This document shows positions 22,501 to 34,018 of a stretch of DNA of 64,000 bases, piece by piece (the first letter of the stretch is position 1; every line of letters starts with the position of its first letter). Source of the stretch: Neocallimastix lanati (nom. inval.) (lineage: Eukaryota; Neocallimastigomycota; Neocallimastigomycetes; Neocallimastigales; Neocallimastigaceae); NCBI GenBank assembly GCA_016946835.1, contig JACVTC010000060.1, positions 757,501-821,500 of the forward strand. Reading direction: 5' to 3'. The notes below the pieces were generated by a model, which did no database searches, was not told where the DNA came from, and saw only the letters and a program-made list of their open reading frames with translations. Position numbers and translations under genes: made by a program.

Positions 22501-22735
22501 TGTCTCAGCGATTTCTTCATTAAAAGCTTCCGTTAAGTCTCCATAATACTTATCTATAATTTCGCCTATTGACAATAGCTTCTCAAGTCCCACTTTTCTG
22601 ATTGTTTCCGCTACCGAATCCTCTTGCGTGATATGCTTCAAACCACCTGATAGACGGGTTTGAAGCATATCTACTGGAGGACCTTGTGGAATAGGTAGCC
22701 GACAATGAAGTTGGTACCAAATTAGTCTATTTATT
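19579..22735 (-). pseudogene. pol: G3 Pol (chromovirus-like RT, RNase H, integrase, C-terminal chromo-like domain)
   Basis: One continuous minus-strand frame from about 22735 to 19579, broken only by TAG at 22155-22153 and TAA at 20151-20149; both fit C-to-T changes of Gln codons. It contains an RT N-terminal region with [10 protein letters not shown] with Y-L-D-D, RNase H (E-C-D-A-S, then S-D-H-R-N), an integrase His/Cys finger (C-R-T-C near 20765) and catalytic core (L-D-F-I-T-D, T-D-R-G), and a terminal Y-Q-Y-L-V-A-Y..E-W-V-N chromo-like segment. Protease, gag and 5' LTR are missing, truncated near 22735. Codon use is clearly less A/T-rich than in G1, G2, G4 and G5. The Tf1/sushi-type features suggest affinity with G6. 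Confidence 0.92.
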
Positions 22736-22769
22736 TGATTTCTTTACAAAGTTTCGTTCGCTTTCCAGA

Positions 22770-25700
22770 AGAAATTAAAGTTAAAGCCAAAAACAACATC
22801 AAAATCGTTTACCAAAGAATGTGTGATCATTAATGCAGTAAATATAATAAGTAAATATAAAATATCAAAAATTTATTGGCAAATAGAAGTACAAAATAGT
22901 AAAATCTTTCTGGACTCTTGTGCTAGAATTAATATGATTACTCGTGCTGTTTTGAAGAAATATAATATAAACAAAAAGCCAGTTGGAAACATTACTGAAA
23001 TGATTTTTCAAGCATATATCAATACTACTATACTTGCCGATATCTGTGAACTAGAGACCTCTATAGGACCATTAACCTTTAAAGATTATTTCAGAGTAAT
23101 TTAAAAGGATGATCTGTTTGATTTATTAATTGGGGTAGAGTCACTTAAGAAACATAAATTAATACTAAAACTTTAATGATGATACGGTGTATACTACTGA
23201 TAAAAATAATTTCCCAATAAGATTGACACCAATTTATTACGATTTACGTATAAATGCTGACGAAGAAAATAATGAGACCTCAGAAGAAATGGTAGATGTA
23301 GATGCAAGTAAGCCAGTAAATATAACCGTGTCCCTGATTACAGCAAATGAAGAGTCATTGGATAATAAGGGAACTCGTATTGAGAAAATTATTAATTTAA
23401 TCCCAAAATTGGTTAAGGATTCAGTTACCAAGCTGTTTGAATACTTTAAAGATATTTTGGCCATGAAAACAGACGACCTGAAAACAACCAAATTTCTACC
23501 ACACAAGATCATACTCAAACCAGGAAGAAAGCCAGTCAAACAGCAAGCGTACCGTTTATCTAAGATTCAGGCACAAGCGTTAAAGAAAGAGTTAGAGAAA
23601 TTGATAAACAATGACCTGATAGAACCTTCCCACTCTCCTTGGTCCTCTCCAATAGTATTAGTCTTAAAAAAAATAGTTAATATAGGATATGCGTGGACTA
23701 CCGGAGAGTTAACAGTTTAACAGAAAAGGATGCGTACGCTCTACCTCTCATTGACGATATCCTTAGTTACATTGGAAGGAATCGGGTTCTATTAACTATA
23801 GATCTATTTTCGGGTTATCACCAAGTGCCAATGTTTCCGGAAGATCAAGAGATAACTTGTTTCACAACACTTTATGGAAATTATAACTTTAAGGTTATAC
23901 CATTTGGGTTGTGTAACGCTCCCTCAACTTTCCAAAGGGAGATGAACAGGATTTTTTTAACTATATGGGTAAGAGTGTTTTTGTTTACATTGACGACTTG
24001 GTTGTATTCTCTCCTTCTTTTGAACAGTATATTAAGGTTCTTGCTGAGGTTTTCACCATACTACAAGATAACGGAATGAAGTTGAACTTGGAAAAATGCC
24101 ATTTCTTTCAAGAAGTGGAATTTTTAGATCACGTCTTATCTACTAAAGGTATCCAACCAATCTCTTAAAAGGTGGTTGTAATTTGTAATTGGCTCCCTCC
24201 AAAAGATGTATCTAAACTTCGTTCATTTCTAGGAGCAGTTGGGTATTATCGAAAGTTTATTAAGGAATTTGCCCAAATTGTTAGCCCACTTTTTCAGTTA
24301 TTAAAGAAAAATTCAAAATTTGAATAGACTAAGGAATCCGACTTAGCTTTTAAGGCTCCCAAAGAAAGATTAATTCAAGCTCCCATCTTAGTACCACCGG
24401 ATTTCAATAAACCATTCATTATAAGGAGCGATGTATCTCGCAGTGGAATTGGAGGCGTCATCATACAAAAGAATGATAATGAAGTTAAGAAACCAATTCA
24501 TTATGTTAGTAGAGCGCTGCGGAAGGCTGAAGTAAATTATAGTGTTACCGACTTGGAGGGAACTGCAGCATTATACTGCATAAAGAAATTTAAACATTAT
24601 ATTTTAGGAAATAACTTAGTTACTTCTTTGGTGACTGATCACAAACCCCTAGTTGGAATCCGTAATAATACGGAGCCCTCTAATAACCGCCATTTAAAGT
24701 GGATAACTATGTTAAGTGCTCTTCAAGTTAAGGTTCAATTTGAGAAGGGAATGAAGAATGTTATCGCCGATGCTCTTTCCAGGATGAATATTATGAATTA
24801 AATAGAAGAATTAGAGAAGGAAGGTAATGAAGTGGTACTCGTCTCACAAAATATTGAAGATTTCATCAATAGTAAAATCGTCGAAATAAATTTTATAAAT
24901 AAAATGGAAGACTTAGGAAATTAATCAAAGATGAAGATGAGAAATTCCGCCTTATAGAAACCGCTCACACGATCGGACATAAAGGGATTTATAAAACTTA
25001 GCATAGGTTGCGGCCAAACTACTACTGGAAAGGTATGAATATAGATGTACAGATATACATTAAATGCTGCCCTAAATGCCAAATGTACAAAAAGCAAAAG
25101 TTAAACGAAAACATTGAGAACATACCAACGGAATCAGGTCCCCATTTTCAAGAGTAGGTTTAGATCTGATTGGATCATTACTAAGGACAAGAGCTGGGAA
25201 CAATATATAATAGTCTTAGTAGACTATTTAACTAAATGGGTGGAAGCTGAATCATTAAAAGAAATTGGTTCGAATGATGTAATAAAATTTCTAAAAAAGG
25301 TATTTGCTCATCATGGGGTTCCTGAGCTGTTGATTACAAATAATGGGTCATAGTTCTACTTGGATAAGACCAAAGCTTTCTTGGATCCCTATGATGTTTA
25401 TGTAAATTATGCAACTACGTTCCACCCCTCGATCAATGGAGAAGTCGAAAACAGGAACAAGGAAGTTATTAGGTATTTAAAATTATTAACCAACGAAGAA
25501 GATGATTGGGATAAGATTCTTCCCAGTGTTTATGGGCCTTGAGGACATGCAAAAATGAAAGAACAAAGTTTAGTAGTTTCGAACTGTTGTATGGACGCCA
25601 AGATCTACAACCATTGGAACTAACATTAAATAAAGGAAGTAGGAATAAATATGAAAAGGAAGAAGAATATTGGCTCCAGAAATTCATGCAACACCACAAG

Positions 25701-25997
25701 TGGATCAAGGAAGCAGTAGAAAATATAGAGACCGTAAATAAACTATGGAGTGACCGCCGTAAACAAATAAGAAGAATGCGTTCGGATTATAAACCAGAGG
25801 ATCTAGTATTAGTCATGGTTTTCAATAGAAGAAAGCTAGATCCATATTTTACCAGACCTTTAAAAATAATAAAAAAGGAGTTCAATACCGTTACAGTTTG
25901 TGATCCTATTTTAGGGGGAGATTGCGGAAAAAAAAATAAATTTAAAAAATGTAATCCAATATTTTTCTTAATTATAAGGACTTCAAGGGACTAAATC
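22770..25997 (+). pseudogene. pol: G4 decayed gypsy Pol
   Basis: Ty3/gypsy Pol in several frames: protease with Asp-Ser-Cys at 22913-22921, RT N-terminus (to about 23690), RT core with Y-I-D-D in the frame from 23965, RNase H to about 24800, and integrase fragments 25110-25990. Breaks include TAA at 23102-23104, frameshifts near 23670 and 23960, TAA at 24166-24168, TAG near 24326 and TAG at 25351. It resembles G5 most closely, sharing the unusual protease motif. Gag and 5' LTR are absent; the junction with G3 is near 22740-22770. Confidence 0.88.
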
Positions 25998-26790
25998 TAC
26001 TCTTAAGAGGAGACGACTTGGAACGTTATGTTCAGAAAAATAAGAAATTCTTAAATTTAAGATATAACCTAATCAAAAAAAAAATTAATTTATTTAAATT
26101 TATATTAAATTAGTTTATATGAATAAATGATTAAATAATGATAGTTATATAACAAACAATTAAATTATTAAATTAAAGTCTATTTTTAATTAAAAATTAT
26201 TATTTTTATTTATTTAAATAATAAATTAAATAGTTAAATAATTCTAAATTACTAATATTTCTAAATAATATATATTTAAAACAAATATTACTAATTATTT
26301 TTAAAGTATATTTAGTAAAATATATTAAATATTCAATTTACATTATTAATTCAATAGTGTAAAAATTATAAAATAAAATTAGGAAAATAATTAAATAGTA
26401 TAAAAATATTAAAGTAAAATTTGAAAAATATATATAAATTGGAAAATTTACAAAAGAAAATTTTTTAGGAAAATTAATAAAAATAAAATAAAATTATTAT
26501 TTATCAAATAATATAAAATTTTACATTTAATAGAGCAACTCGTCCCATTTTCGGTACAACACCAAATGAAATATTGATATTCAATATTTCATCAAAATAA
26601 ATTGTTGAAATTATAACTGAATTGAAATCTCAATTTCAGTTATTTAAGGACTATTTAAACTCAAAAACATTTTATAAACTTATTTATTATTGTACCAGTA
26701 AATATTTTGCAAGACAAATTATCTAAAAATTGTATTTGCCAAGAATACGGCAATGAAATTACAAGGGCTTAGCTTATATTAGCAAAAGTT
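25998..26790. other. G4 3' region with probable LTR remnant, then spacer
   Basis: A purine-rich stretch (AAGAGGAGACGAC) near 26005-26018 followed by TGGAACGTTATG at about 26020 looks like polypurine tract plus LTR start; the LTR end is not resolved. No gene. The last ~150 bp belong partly to the shared downstream flank of tRNA-Trp, here carrying an insertion of roughly 90 bp. Confidence 0.4.
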
Positions 26791-26797
26791 CAAAATG

Positions 26798-26804
26798 AAA
26801 AAAA
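26798..26804 (-). terminator. Pol III terminator of tRNA-Trp copy 3
   Basis: Seven T on the minus strand just after the tRNA. Confidence 0.75.
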
Positions 26805-26806
26805 TT

Positions 26807-26877
26807 GGAGAGTGAGTGATTCGAACACCCAACCTTCCGCTCTGGAGGCGGACGCGCTACCGTTGCGCCAACCCTCC
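26807..26877 (-). tRNA. tRNA-Trp (CCA), copy 3
   Basis: 71 nt, identical to copy 2, with complete cloverleaf pairing and anticodon CCA. The upstream junction with solo LTR b is 16 bp from the mature 5' end. Confidence 0.93.
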
Positions 26878-26893
26878 CTTGTTTAAAAATTTG

Positions 26894-27862
26894 TGTAAGA
26901 ATCTATAATTATTTTTAAATAAAATAATTATATTTTCTTAGTTAAGTTATAATTATAACTTTATTTAATTATATAATATTTATTCATTTAAATATTATTA
27001 ATAATTTATTAAACTCAATATTAAATAATCATTAATTTAATACAACAAATTTATTTAATTAATTATTATTTATACATTTATAAATAATTATAGTTTATTT
27101 AATTATATATTTAATTATTAAATTTATTAGTCTTAGTTTATTTATTTAATTAAATTGTAAACAAATATATTATGTATTCTAATATGTACTTAATAATGTA
27201 TTCTGTATTTTGTTTATTAATATCATTATTATGTTATTTTCCTTATTTGTAAATTTATGATTTTATGGTCGAAATATCTTTTATTATTTTATTCTTTTAT
27301 TTTCGATCAATTAAATTAGATTAGCTAATCGGTCAATTAGGGTTTTTCCCAATCACTTTTTAAAAGTAATTGGTTTTACCTAATTGATACGATGATCGAT
27401 ATGGATAGAATATCGATCAAAAATCTTATCTAGGTTTTTCTCTCTAATCTTTTCCTAGATAAGAGATTTGTTAAGATTAGAAAACATTTTTTAATTTAAC
27501 CTTATTTTTCAAAAAAGTATAAATAAAGCTCTTGAATTCTCTTTGAGAAATCAAGAGTTATTATTATAACAATTATAATATAGTAATAACATTAATAAAA
27601 TTTTTATATTTCTATTTTAATAAAGTAAGTTTTAATAAAAAACAAATTTAAAAAAAAAAAAAATAAAATAAAATAATCTTTTCTCTTTGACAATTTTGTG
27701 TTATTAGTTTATTATAATTAGTTATAATAAACTCTCTCTTATAGAAGATAAGTATATTTATCTTTTTTTTGTTTTCTCAATTTAATAATAATTATTATTT
27801 AGTTATTATTAAGTTGTAGTTAATAATTTAATTCTAATTAATTTTATAATTAAATTATTACA
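26894..27862 (+). repeat. solo LTR b (self-priming family)
   Basis: 969 bp, TGTAAGAATC to AAATTATTACA, with a perfect 5-bp duplication ATTTG (26889-26893, 27863-27867). Interleaved inverted repeats at 27426-27481; TATA box near 27520; start-site inverted repeat. It was inserted exactly at the junction between the tRNA-Trp flank and the G6 LTR. Confidence 0.92.
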
Positions 27863-27867
27863 ATTTG

Positions 27868-28701
27868 TGTAAAGAATTATAATTATTTTTCAAAATAATT
27901 ATTATTCTTTATTAAAAAATTAATATTTAAAGTTTATTATTTTATAAAATTTTATGAATAATTTTATTAATTATGTCACATAGTAATTATTAATTAATGT
28001 TATTGTTTTAAAATTAAAATAAATTATCAATAATTAATATATTAAATTATAATAATGTATTATTGTATTAAAATAATGTTAAATTCTATTTAATTAAGAA
28101 AAATTAAATTGTATTAAAATGATAATTTTATTTAATCAAGAATTAATTAAATTATATTATTTCTTGGACTTTTAATTAAGAAAATTAAAAGAATTAATTA
28201 TTTAATTATACTTGTGATTAAATATTAATAAAATTAATATATAATTAGTTAATAAGTTTTCTCCCTTATTCGGGTTTTCTTATTAACTAAAGATTGATGT
28301 AATTAAACACCAATCGAGATCTATCTAGTTTTTTCTTCTAATCTTTTTCTAGATAGAGATAATTTTCCAAGATTAGAAATCAAATTAATATAAATAGGAC
28401 TCTTGATTCTTCTAAAAATAATCAAGAGTTATTATTATAAGAAATTATAATAATTAACACAAATATTTTAAAATTACTTTTAATAAAAAATTTTTATAAT
28501 AAAATAATTTCTAAAATTCCCTTAACCTACTTTTAGTGTTGTTTATTATAATCTTATAATAAACTCTAAGTTTTTAAATTTTCATTTTCAATTTTTATAT
28601 TATATTTTTTAATTTTATCTCAATTAATAATATTTTTTATTATTAATTGTAGAAAGAATTAATTATTAATATAATTAAATATTTTTAATTAATTCTTTAC
28701 A
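27868..28701 (+). repeat. G6 5' LTR (LTR B)
   Basis: 834 bp, TGTAAAGAATTATAATT to TTAATTCTTTACA. Contains the interleaved inverted repeats (28320-28377), a TATA box TATAAATA (28389-28396), the inverted repeat CTCTTGATT / AATCAAGAG, and AAGAGTTATTATT (28424-28436), about 35 bp after the TATA box. Before LTR b inserted, its start lay 16 bp upstream of tRNA-Trp copy 3. Confidence 0.85.
28389..28436 (+). promoter_or_regulatory. G6 TATA box and predicted RNA start
   Basis: TATAAATA at 28389-28396; a start 28-35 bases on falls at about 28417-28424, so the RNA would begin near the AAGAGTTATTATT motif, the sequence complementary to the site following the LTR. Confidence 0.6.
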
Positions 28702-28713
28702 ATAATAACTCTT
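28702..28713 (+). promoter_or_regulatory. G6 candidate self-primer binding site
   Basis: ATAATAACTCTT directly after the LTR CA; together with the last LTR base it gives 13 bases complementary to 28424-28436. Tf1 of fission yeast and relatives prime reverse transcription with the 5' end of their own RNA annealed at exactly this position. There is no TGG tRNA-type site here. Confidence 0.7.
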
Positions 28714-28802
28714 CTAAATAATACAAAAATATATTTATATTTTATACTAATTATTTTATTTTTATTTTTAAATTATAAATTTTTTTTTTTAGATATATAA
28801 TA

Positions 28803-30278
28803 ATGGAGACAAAAGATAATGACGCATCTACTACCGAAGCTACTAAGCAAGTTGAAAATCTAGGTAGCTATAAAGATTTAGATGCTTCGAAACTCATAAC
28901 TGCCATCACGGAAATTATCCCAACTTTTTTCTCATCAAGTGGAACTGTGGTGAAAGAAAATTTAAATAAGAAGAAGTCTAATGTATTTGAAACATTGGTC
29001 CAGAGTGAAAATTTCTTTAAGGATCATCCGAATTCCTTCTTATCGGATGAGACGAAAAACACATATGTTGTAAACCGACTCAATGGGCTAGCAAAAAAGT
29101 GGGGTCTTTCATTGCTAGTAGACGGTACTCTAAACACTCTCAAGTATTCTAAATTCAAAGAATTACTGCTTAATAATTTCGATTCTGAAAATGATCGAAA
29201 ACAAAAATACGTTCTGATGAATAAGCTGTGGAATCTCCTCCAACGTGAATTAGGGAAAGTTGCGGAATTCACAATAGAATTTCGACAACTTGCGGCAAGA
29301 TTGGGATGGCCCGATGAGGTCCTAATAGATATAATTGGAAAAGGCCTAATGGACAAGGTCCGTGAAGAATACGACAAGATTGATAAGCCTAAAACTCTAT
29401 TTGAGGCAACGAATATTATTATAAATATTGATAAAAAATGCTATATCGAAAGTTGCATAAAAAACCATGACGAACAAGAATACAAGAAAAAATCCTTTAG
29501 AAGAAGAAGATATGAATTAACTAAAACGGAAAATAAACTACATTCTTTTAAGGATAAAAGAAACAAAGATCACTTTAAAGCCAAAAAAGATATACTTTCA
29601 GCCAATTACACACCTAATAAGACTGTTAGTATGATCTCAACTTTTCTTATATTGATAAATGGGAAATCCGTAAAAACTAATTTTTTGATTGACTCTGGTT
29701 CAGCAAAAAGCTTTATTTGTAAAAATTTTATTTCTGTTAATAAGGTTCCTACTTTAGGTTTAACTTCCCCAATAAACATACAACTTCCAAATAGCAAAAG
29801 TATGACAATAAGACAAACTACCAGACCACTTAAAATCAAAATTATGGATCATATCGAAACATTCGAGTTCTTAGTGGGAAATCTTCAACTGCATGGAATT
29901 AGTGGAATCTTAGGAAGAGATTGGCTTTCCCTTCACAATCCTTATATCAATTATAAAACAAACAAAATTTATTTTTTGGAAAGATACTGCATTTCTCATT
30001 GTCCCTCTGCAAAAGGCAACAAATTTATATATCATTCTCCTGATGTGACTGCTCCTATGATAGAACAACCTCCAGAAGATACTATTATTCCTTCATCAAT
30101 ATCAGAGGATGAACTTTATGAATTTGATATCTGTGCGGCTATGGCTACTTCTACTAAAAAGGAACATAATAAATATGATTCTATTATAAATAAATTCTAT
30201 CGTGGTCTTTCAAAAATCTTTGAAAAGCGGGAAGCTGATAGTCTCCAATTTTATATTATTTCCTTAAGGCCTTATTGA
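28803..30278 (+). CDS. G6 Gag-protease, truncated at the RT start
   Basis: 491 codons of a Tf1/sushi-type single-ORF polyprotein. Gag, with the retrotransposon-gag fold pattern, spans about residues 60-215; no CCHC knuckle is visible, and a basic region follows (about 230-260). The aspartic protease has D-S-G near residue 298 and I-L-G-R-D-W-L near 370. The frame ends at TGA 30276-30278, just after a region resembling the pre-RT linker; the next base begins the G2 fragment, so the remaining pol was lost by fusion with G2. The ATG follows a short ~100-nt leader from the primer site. No premature stop in the retained part. Confidence 0.85.
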   Translation: METKDNDASTTEATKQVENLGSYKDLDASKLITAITEIIPTFFSSSGTVVKENLNKKKSNVFETLVQSENFFKDHPNSFLSDETKNTYVVNRLNGLAKKWGLSLLVDGTLNTLKYSKFKELLLNNFDSENDRKQKYVLMNKLWNLLQRELGKVAEFTIEFRQLAARLGWPDEVLIDIIGKGLMDKVREEYDKIDKPKTLFEATNIIINIDKKCYIESCIKNHDEQEYKKKSFRRRRYELTKTENKLHSFKDKRNKDHFKAKKDILSANYTPNKTVSMISTFLILINGKSVKTNFLIDSGSAKSFICKNFISVNKVPTLGLTSPINIQLPNSKSMTIRQTTRPLKIKIMDHIETFEFLVGNLQLHGISGILGRDWLSLHNPYINYKTNKIYFLERYCISHCPSAKGNKFIYHSPDVTAPMIEQPPEDTIIPSSISEDELYEFDICAAMATSTKKEHNKYDSIINKFYRGLSKIFEKREADSLQFYIISLRPY

Positions 30279-33200
30279 AACCTATTCTGTGTTCCCAATA
30301 TTAATTAGCATATTCTGAATATCCTATTGCTTCTTTTACCCATTTGTAATGTCTTAAAAATCTTCGAAAATTAAATTCTTCTGTTTCTCCTTCTTCTTGG
30401 TGAATATCCCGAAACATGATTTCCATTGGCCAAATATCCCTTCTTCCATATAATAGTTCAAAACTGCTGAATTTAGATTTTGAACTTTTTGTTGTTCTAA
30501 GTGCCCATAAGACTGATGGAAGACATTCGTCCCATTCCTGTTCTTCCGTTATTAATAATCGTAATATTATTCCAATCTCTCCATTTCTGTTTTCTATCAT
30601 TCCATTTGATTGTGGATGGTGTGGTGCGATAAAATGTACCCATGATCCATATAAATCGATCATCATTTTTGGAATATCCGAAATGAATGAGGATCCATTG
30701 TCTGTTATAATTATTTCTGGTGGTCCATGTCTTGCTATTACTTCTGTTAAAAATTTAATTACCTGTTATAATTTTATATCTGGTATAGCTTTGGCTTCTG
30801 GCCATTTAGTAAAGTAATCAACTAAAGTAATTATATATTTATTACCTTGTTTTGTGGTTGGTAACGGTCCGATAATATCTAGTCCTACTCTGGTAAAAGG
30901 TTTTTCAATTGGTGCAATATGATCTTCTGTGTTTTGTGGTAGTGATTTGGGTCTAAATAGTTGATACTTGTGGCATGATCGAACCCACATTCTAACATCG
31001 TTCCATATTCCAGGCCAGTAGTATGATTCTAAAATTCTTAAAGTAGTCTTTTCAGCACGTTCATGGCCGACGTTATGAGCTCTATCAATAATATCTTTCT
31101 TATCTTCATCTCTATAAATGACTTTTAAATATAAATCGTTTTTTTTTTATTATATAAAGTGTTATCTATTATTTGATAATTTTTGCTAAAATATTTTCTT
31201 ATATCTTCTGGTAAGTCTAAATCTCTTGGGTTGATATCACTTAAAATAGCATTAATACAATTTGTAACACTTTCATTTTGTTTTGATGGTAATCTAGATA
31301 AAGCATCTGCGAATATGTTAGACTTTCCTTTTTCGTATATTAATTTTATTTTATATTTATTAAATTCTTCTATCCATCTAAAATGTCTATTTTTGGTTGG
31401 TATGCTATTTTCAAAAAAACCTAAAAGTGGTTTATGGTCAGTAATTACTGTTGTTATTTGTTTATTACTTACAATATATTCGCGGAATTTCTTTAAACTA
31501 TAAATAACTGCTAAGCCTTCCAGATCAGTTATAGAGTAATTTTCTTCTGCAGGCTTTAAGGATCTGCTAGCACAATAAATTGGATGTTCCAATTTATCTT
31601 CCTCCCGTTGCAAGAGTACACCCCCGATTCCTTTGATAGAAGCATCTGTTCTAATAATGAATGGCCTATTGAAATCAGGAAAGGCAAGTATTGGATCTTT
31701 CAAGAGACAATTTCTTAAGTCTTCAAATGCTAAGGTACAATCATTATTTCAATTGTAATTATTATTTTTCTTTAAAAGTTTGAATAGTGGACTAGCTCTA
31801 ATAGAAAAGTTTTTTATAATTTTTCTGTAATAACTTACCAAACCAAGAAATGATCTTAATTGAGAAATATTCTTTGGGTTTTCCCATAAGGCAATACTTT
31901 GGACTTTTGATGGTGCATTTTTTAATCCATCAGCTGTTAGTACATGTCCTAAAACTTCGACTTTTTCTTTAAAAAATTGACACTTTTGTAAATTTATTGA
32001 TAAATTATATTTTGAGAATATATCGAATACTAATTTTAAGTGTTTTATGTGCTCTTTTAAATTCTTAGAATAAACCACGATATCGTCAATATAGACAAAT
32101 AAGCATTCACCTATTAATGGTAGCAATATCCGATTCATTTCTCGTTCGCTGGCGAATTTGTTAGTCCAAAAGGCATTACTAAAAAATTGTAATTTCCAAA
32201 TTTTGTGGTGAATGATGTTTTCTCGATATCTTTCTTATTCATTGGTATTTGGTGGTAACCAGAAAATAAATCCAATGCGGAAAATATTTTTGCACCCTTT
32301 ACTGATGTTACTAATTCGTCAATGAGAGGCAAGGCATAAGAATCTTTTATTGTAATATTATTCAATTTTCTATAATCAATACACATTCTCCATTTTCCAT
32401 TTTTCTTTTGAACAAGTAATACTGGGAATGCCCATGGTGAATGGGAAGGTTCTATTAGTCCTTTGTTTAGTAATGATATTATTTCTTCCTTAAGAATATT
32501 TGAATGTTCCTTTGATAATTTGTACGGTTTTAATTTTATTGGTACATTGGTAGTTGTTATTATATTATGAGGATGCAAATTTGCAGTTGTTAATTGAGAA
32601 AGAGAAGTTGCCATACACTTCTGATTATCTAATATTACAATTTTAAATTCTTCCTTAATTTCAATAGGTACTTCGTTAATTATTACATTAAGAGTATCCA
32701 TAAATTCATTTTCATCTTCGTTTGAAATAATAATTGAATTAATTAAAGGTATGTCCTGTTTACTATTAATAATTTCGCTAACTTTAATTAAACCTTTATC
32801 AGTCTTCTTGTAAATAAAATCATCATCTGGGTCAATTATTAATCTATATTTCTTTTGTATACTTCTTCCTATAATTAAATCATAATAATTATTTGTATAG
32901 TCTATAATATAAAATTTTTCATTAATAGTTAAATTTTCACTTATTATTAATTTTATAATTGTATAATATTGAGTTGGTATTAATGTTCCATCAGCTAGAT
33001 CAATGGTAATTGTTTCGTCAGTTTTTACTATGTTATTTAATTCAGTTTTATTAAAACTTTCTAAGGTAATTACATTAATATTTGCACCAGTATCAAATAA
33101 TACTTTAAAAATTTGTTATTTATTTCTCCAATGATAATCGGTATATTAAAATTCGCTATAGAACATAAAATTCTTTCTACTATTGGCTTTAGATCCTGTT

Positions 33201-33493
33201 CCAATTATTTTCTAATTGCTGGACTTGATGCTAACAGCTGTGCTAAATTAATTTTTGGATAGGTTGATTTGATTTCTTCAATAATATTAAACTTTTGTTC
33301 TTTATCTAATAATTTTATTTCAGTTATATTCCTTTTAGTAATAAATTTTGTTGGCTTATTTTCATTATCATTATCTTTATCTAAATCAATTACATTATTT
33401 GTTTTTATTTCATTTTTATTTTTATAATTTTCATTATTTTTATTACTATTATTATTTTTATTATCATCATTATTCTTATTATCATAATTATTT

Positions 33494-33583
33494 TTATTAT
33501 TTGTATTATTTGTATTATTTGTATTATTTGTATTATTTGTATTATTTGTATTATTTGTATTATTTGTATTATTTGTATTATTA
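33494..33583 (-). repeat. coding minisatellite, 9-bp unit (Asn-Asn-Thr)n
   Basis: About ten tandem copies of a 9-bp unit encode Asn-Asn-Thr in the G2 Pol N-terminal linker. ORFs on the opposite strand here are its translated shadow. Confidence 0.85.
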
Positions 33584-33967
33584 TCATTATTATTACTAAT
33601 TCCATTACTGTCATTATTATTAATAATACCATCATTACTATGATTATTATTAAGATTTATACTTTCCTCAAGATTATCTTTATTTTCTATTTCTTGATTA
33701 TTATTAGTTTCGTTATTTTCATTCTGGTTAGAGTATTCTTCTCCATTATCATCTATATCCATGGCTCTTCTTCTTTTGTCTCTAATTTCTCTTTTTTGTT
33801 GTTTTACTATTTTAATTTTGGGTTGGTTTAATATTGAAGGTTTAATAATTGATTTATTTGATAATTTTATTTTGGTTTTATTCAATTGATTTGAAGTTGT
33901 AGTCTTTTTCTTTTGTGCGGCATTAATTGTGTATATATTATTGTTATTATTGGAATTTATCGTATTT

Positions 33968-34018
33968 GCAATTTTTATTTATATTGGGAGATTGCGTACT
34001 CCCATTATTTATTTTAAA
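33968..34018 (-). promoter_or_regulatory. G2 -1 frameshift signal
   Basis: On the minus strand: T_TTA_AAA (34018-34012), 7-nt spacer beginning with the gag stop TAA (34011-34005), TGGGAG (34004-33999), an 8-nt loop identical to that of G1, CTCCCA (33990-33985), and ATTGC (33972-33968) complementary to the loop GCAAT. The outer stem pair is T-A where G1 has C-G. Confidence 0.8.

Larger units (their letters stand above)
30279..34018 (-). pseudogene. pol: G2 Pol, decayed and 3'-truncated gypsy
   Basis: Minus-strand relative of G1 Pol: Asn-rich linker (33885-33205) with a 9-bp coding minisatellite, protease with Asp-Thr-Gly near 33090, RT (32701-32135 and 32138-31749, with I-D-D near 32085), RNase H (31703-31200), and integrase (30990-30766, 30666-30301). 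Frameshifts separate the protease, RT halves, RNase H and integrase segments; one is a small deletion near 32140. The element ends abruptly at 30279 within the integrase C-terminal region, fused to G6. Confidence 0.9.

Noticed and set aside
33348-33635. Overlapping Tyr/Leu- and Ile-rich ORFs across the G2 linker
   Set aside because: Shadows of the 9-bp coding minisatellite of G2 Pol in other frames.
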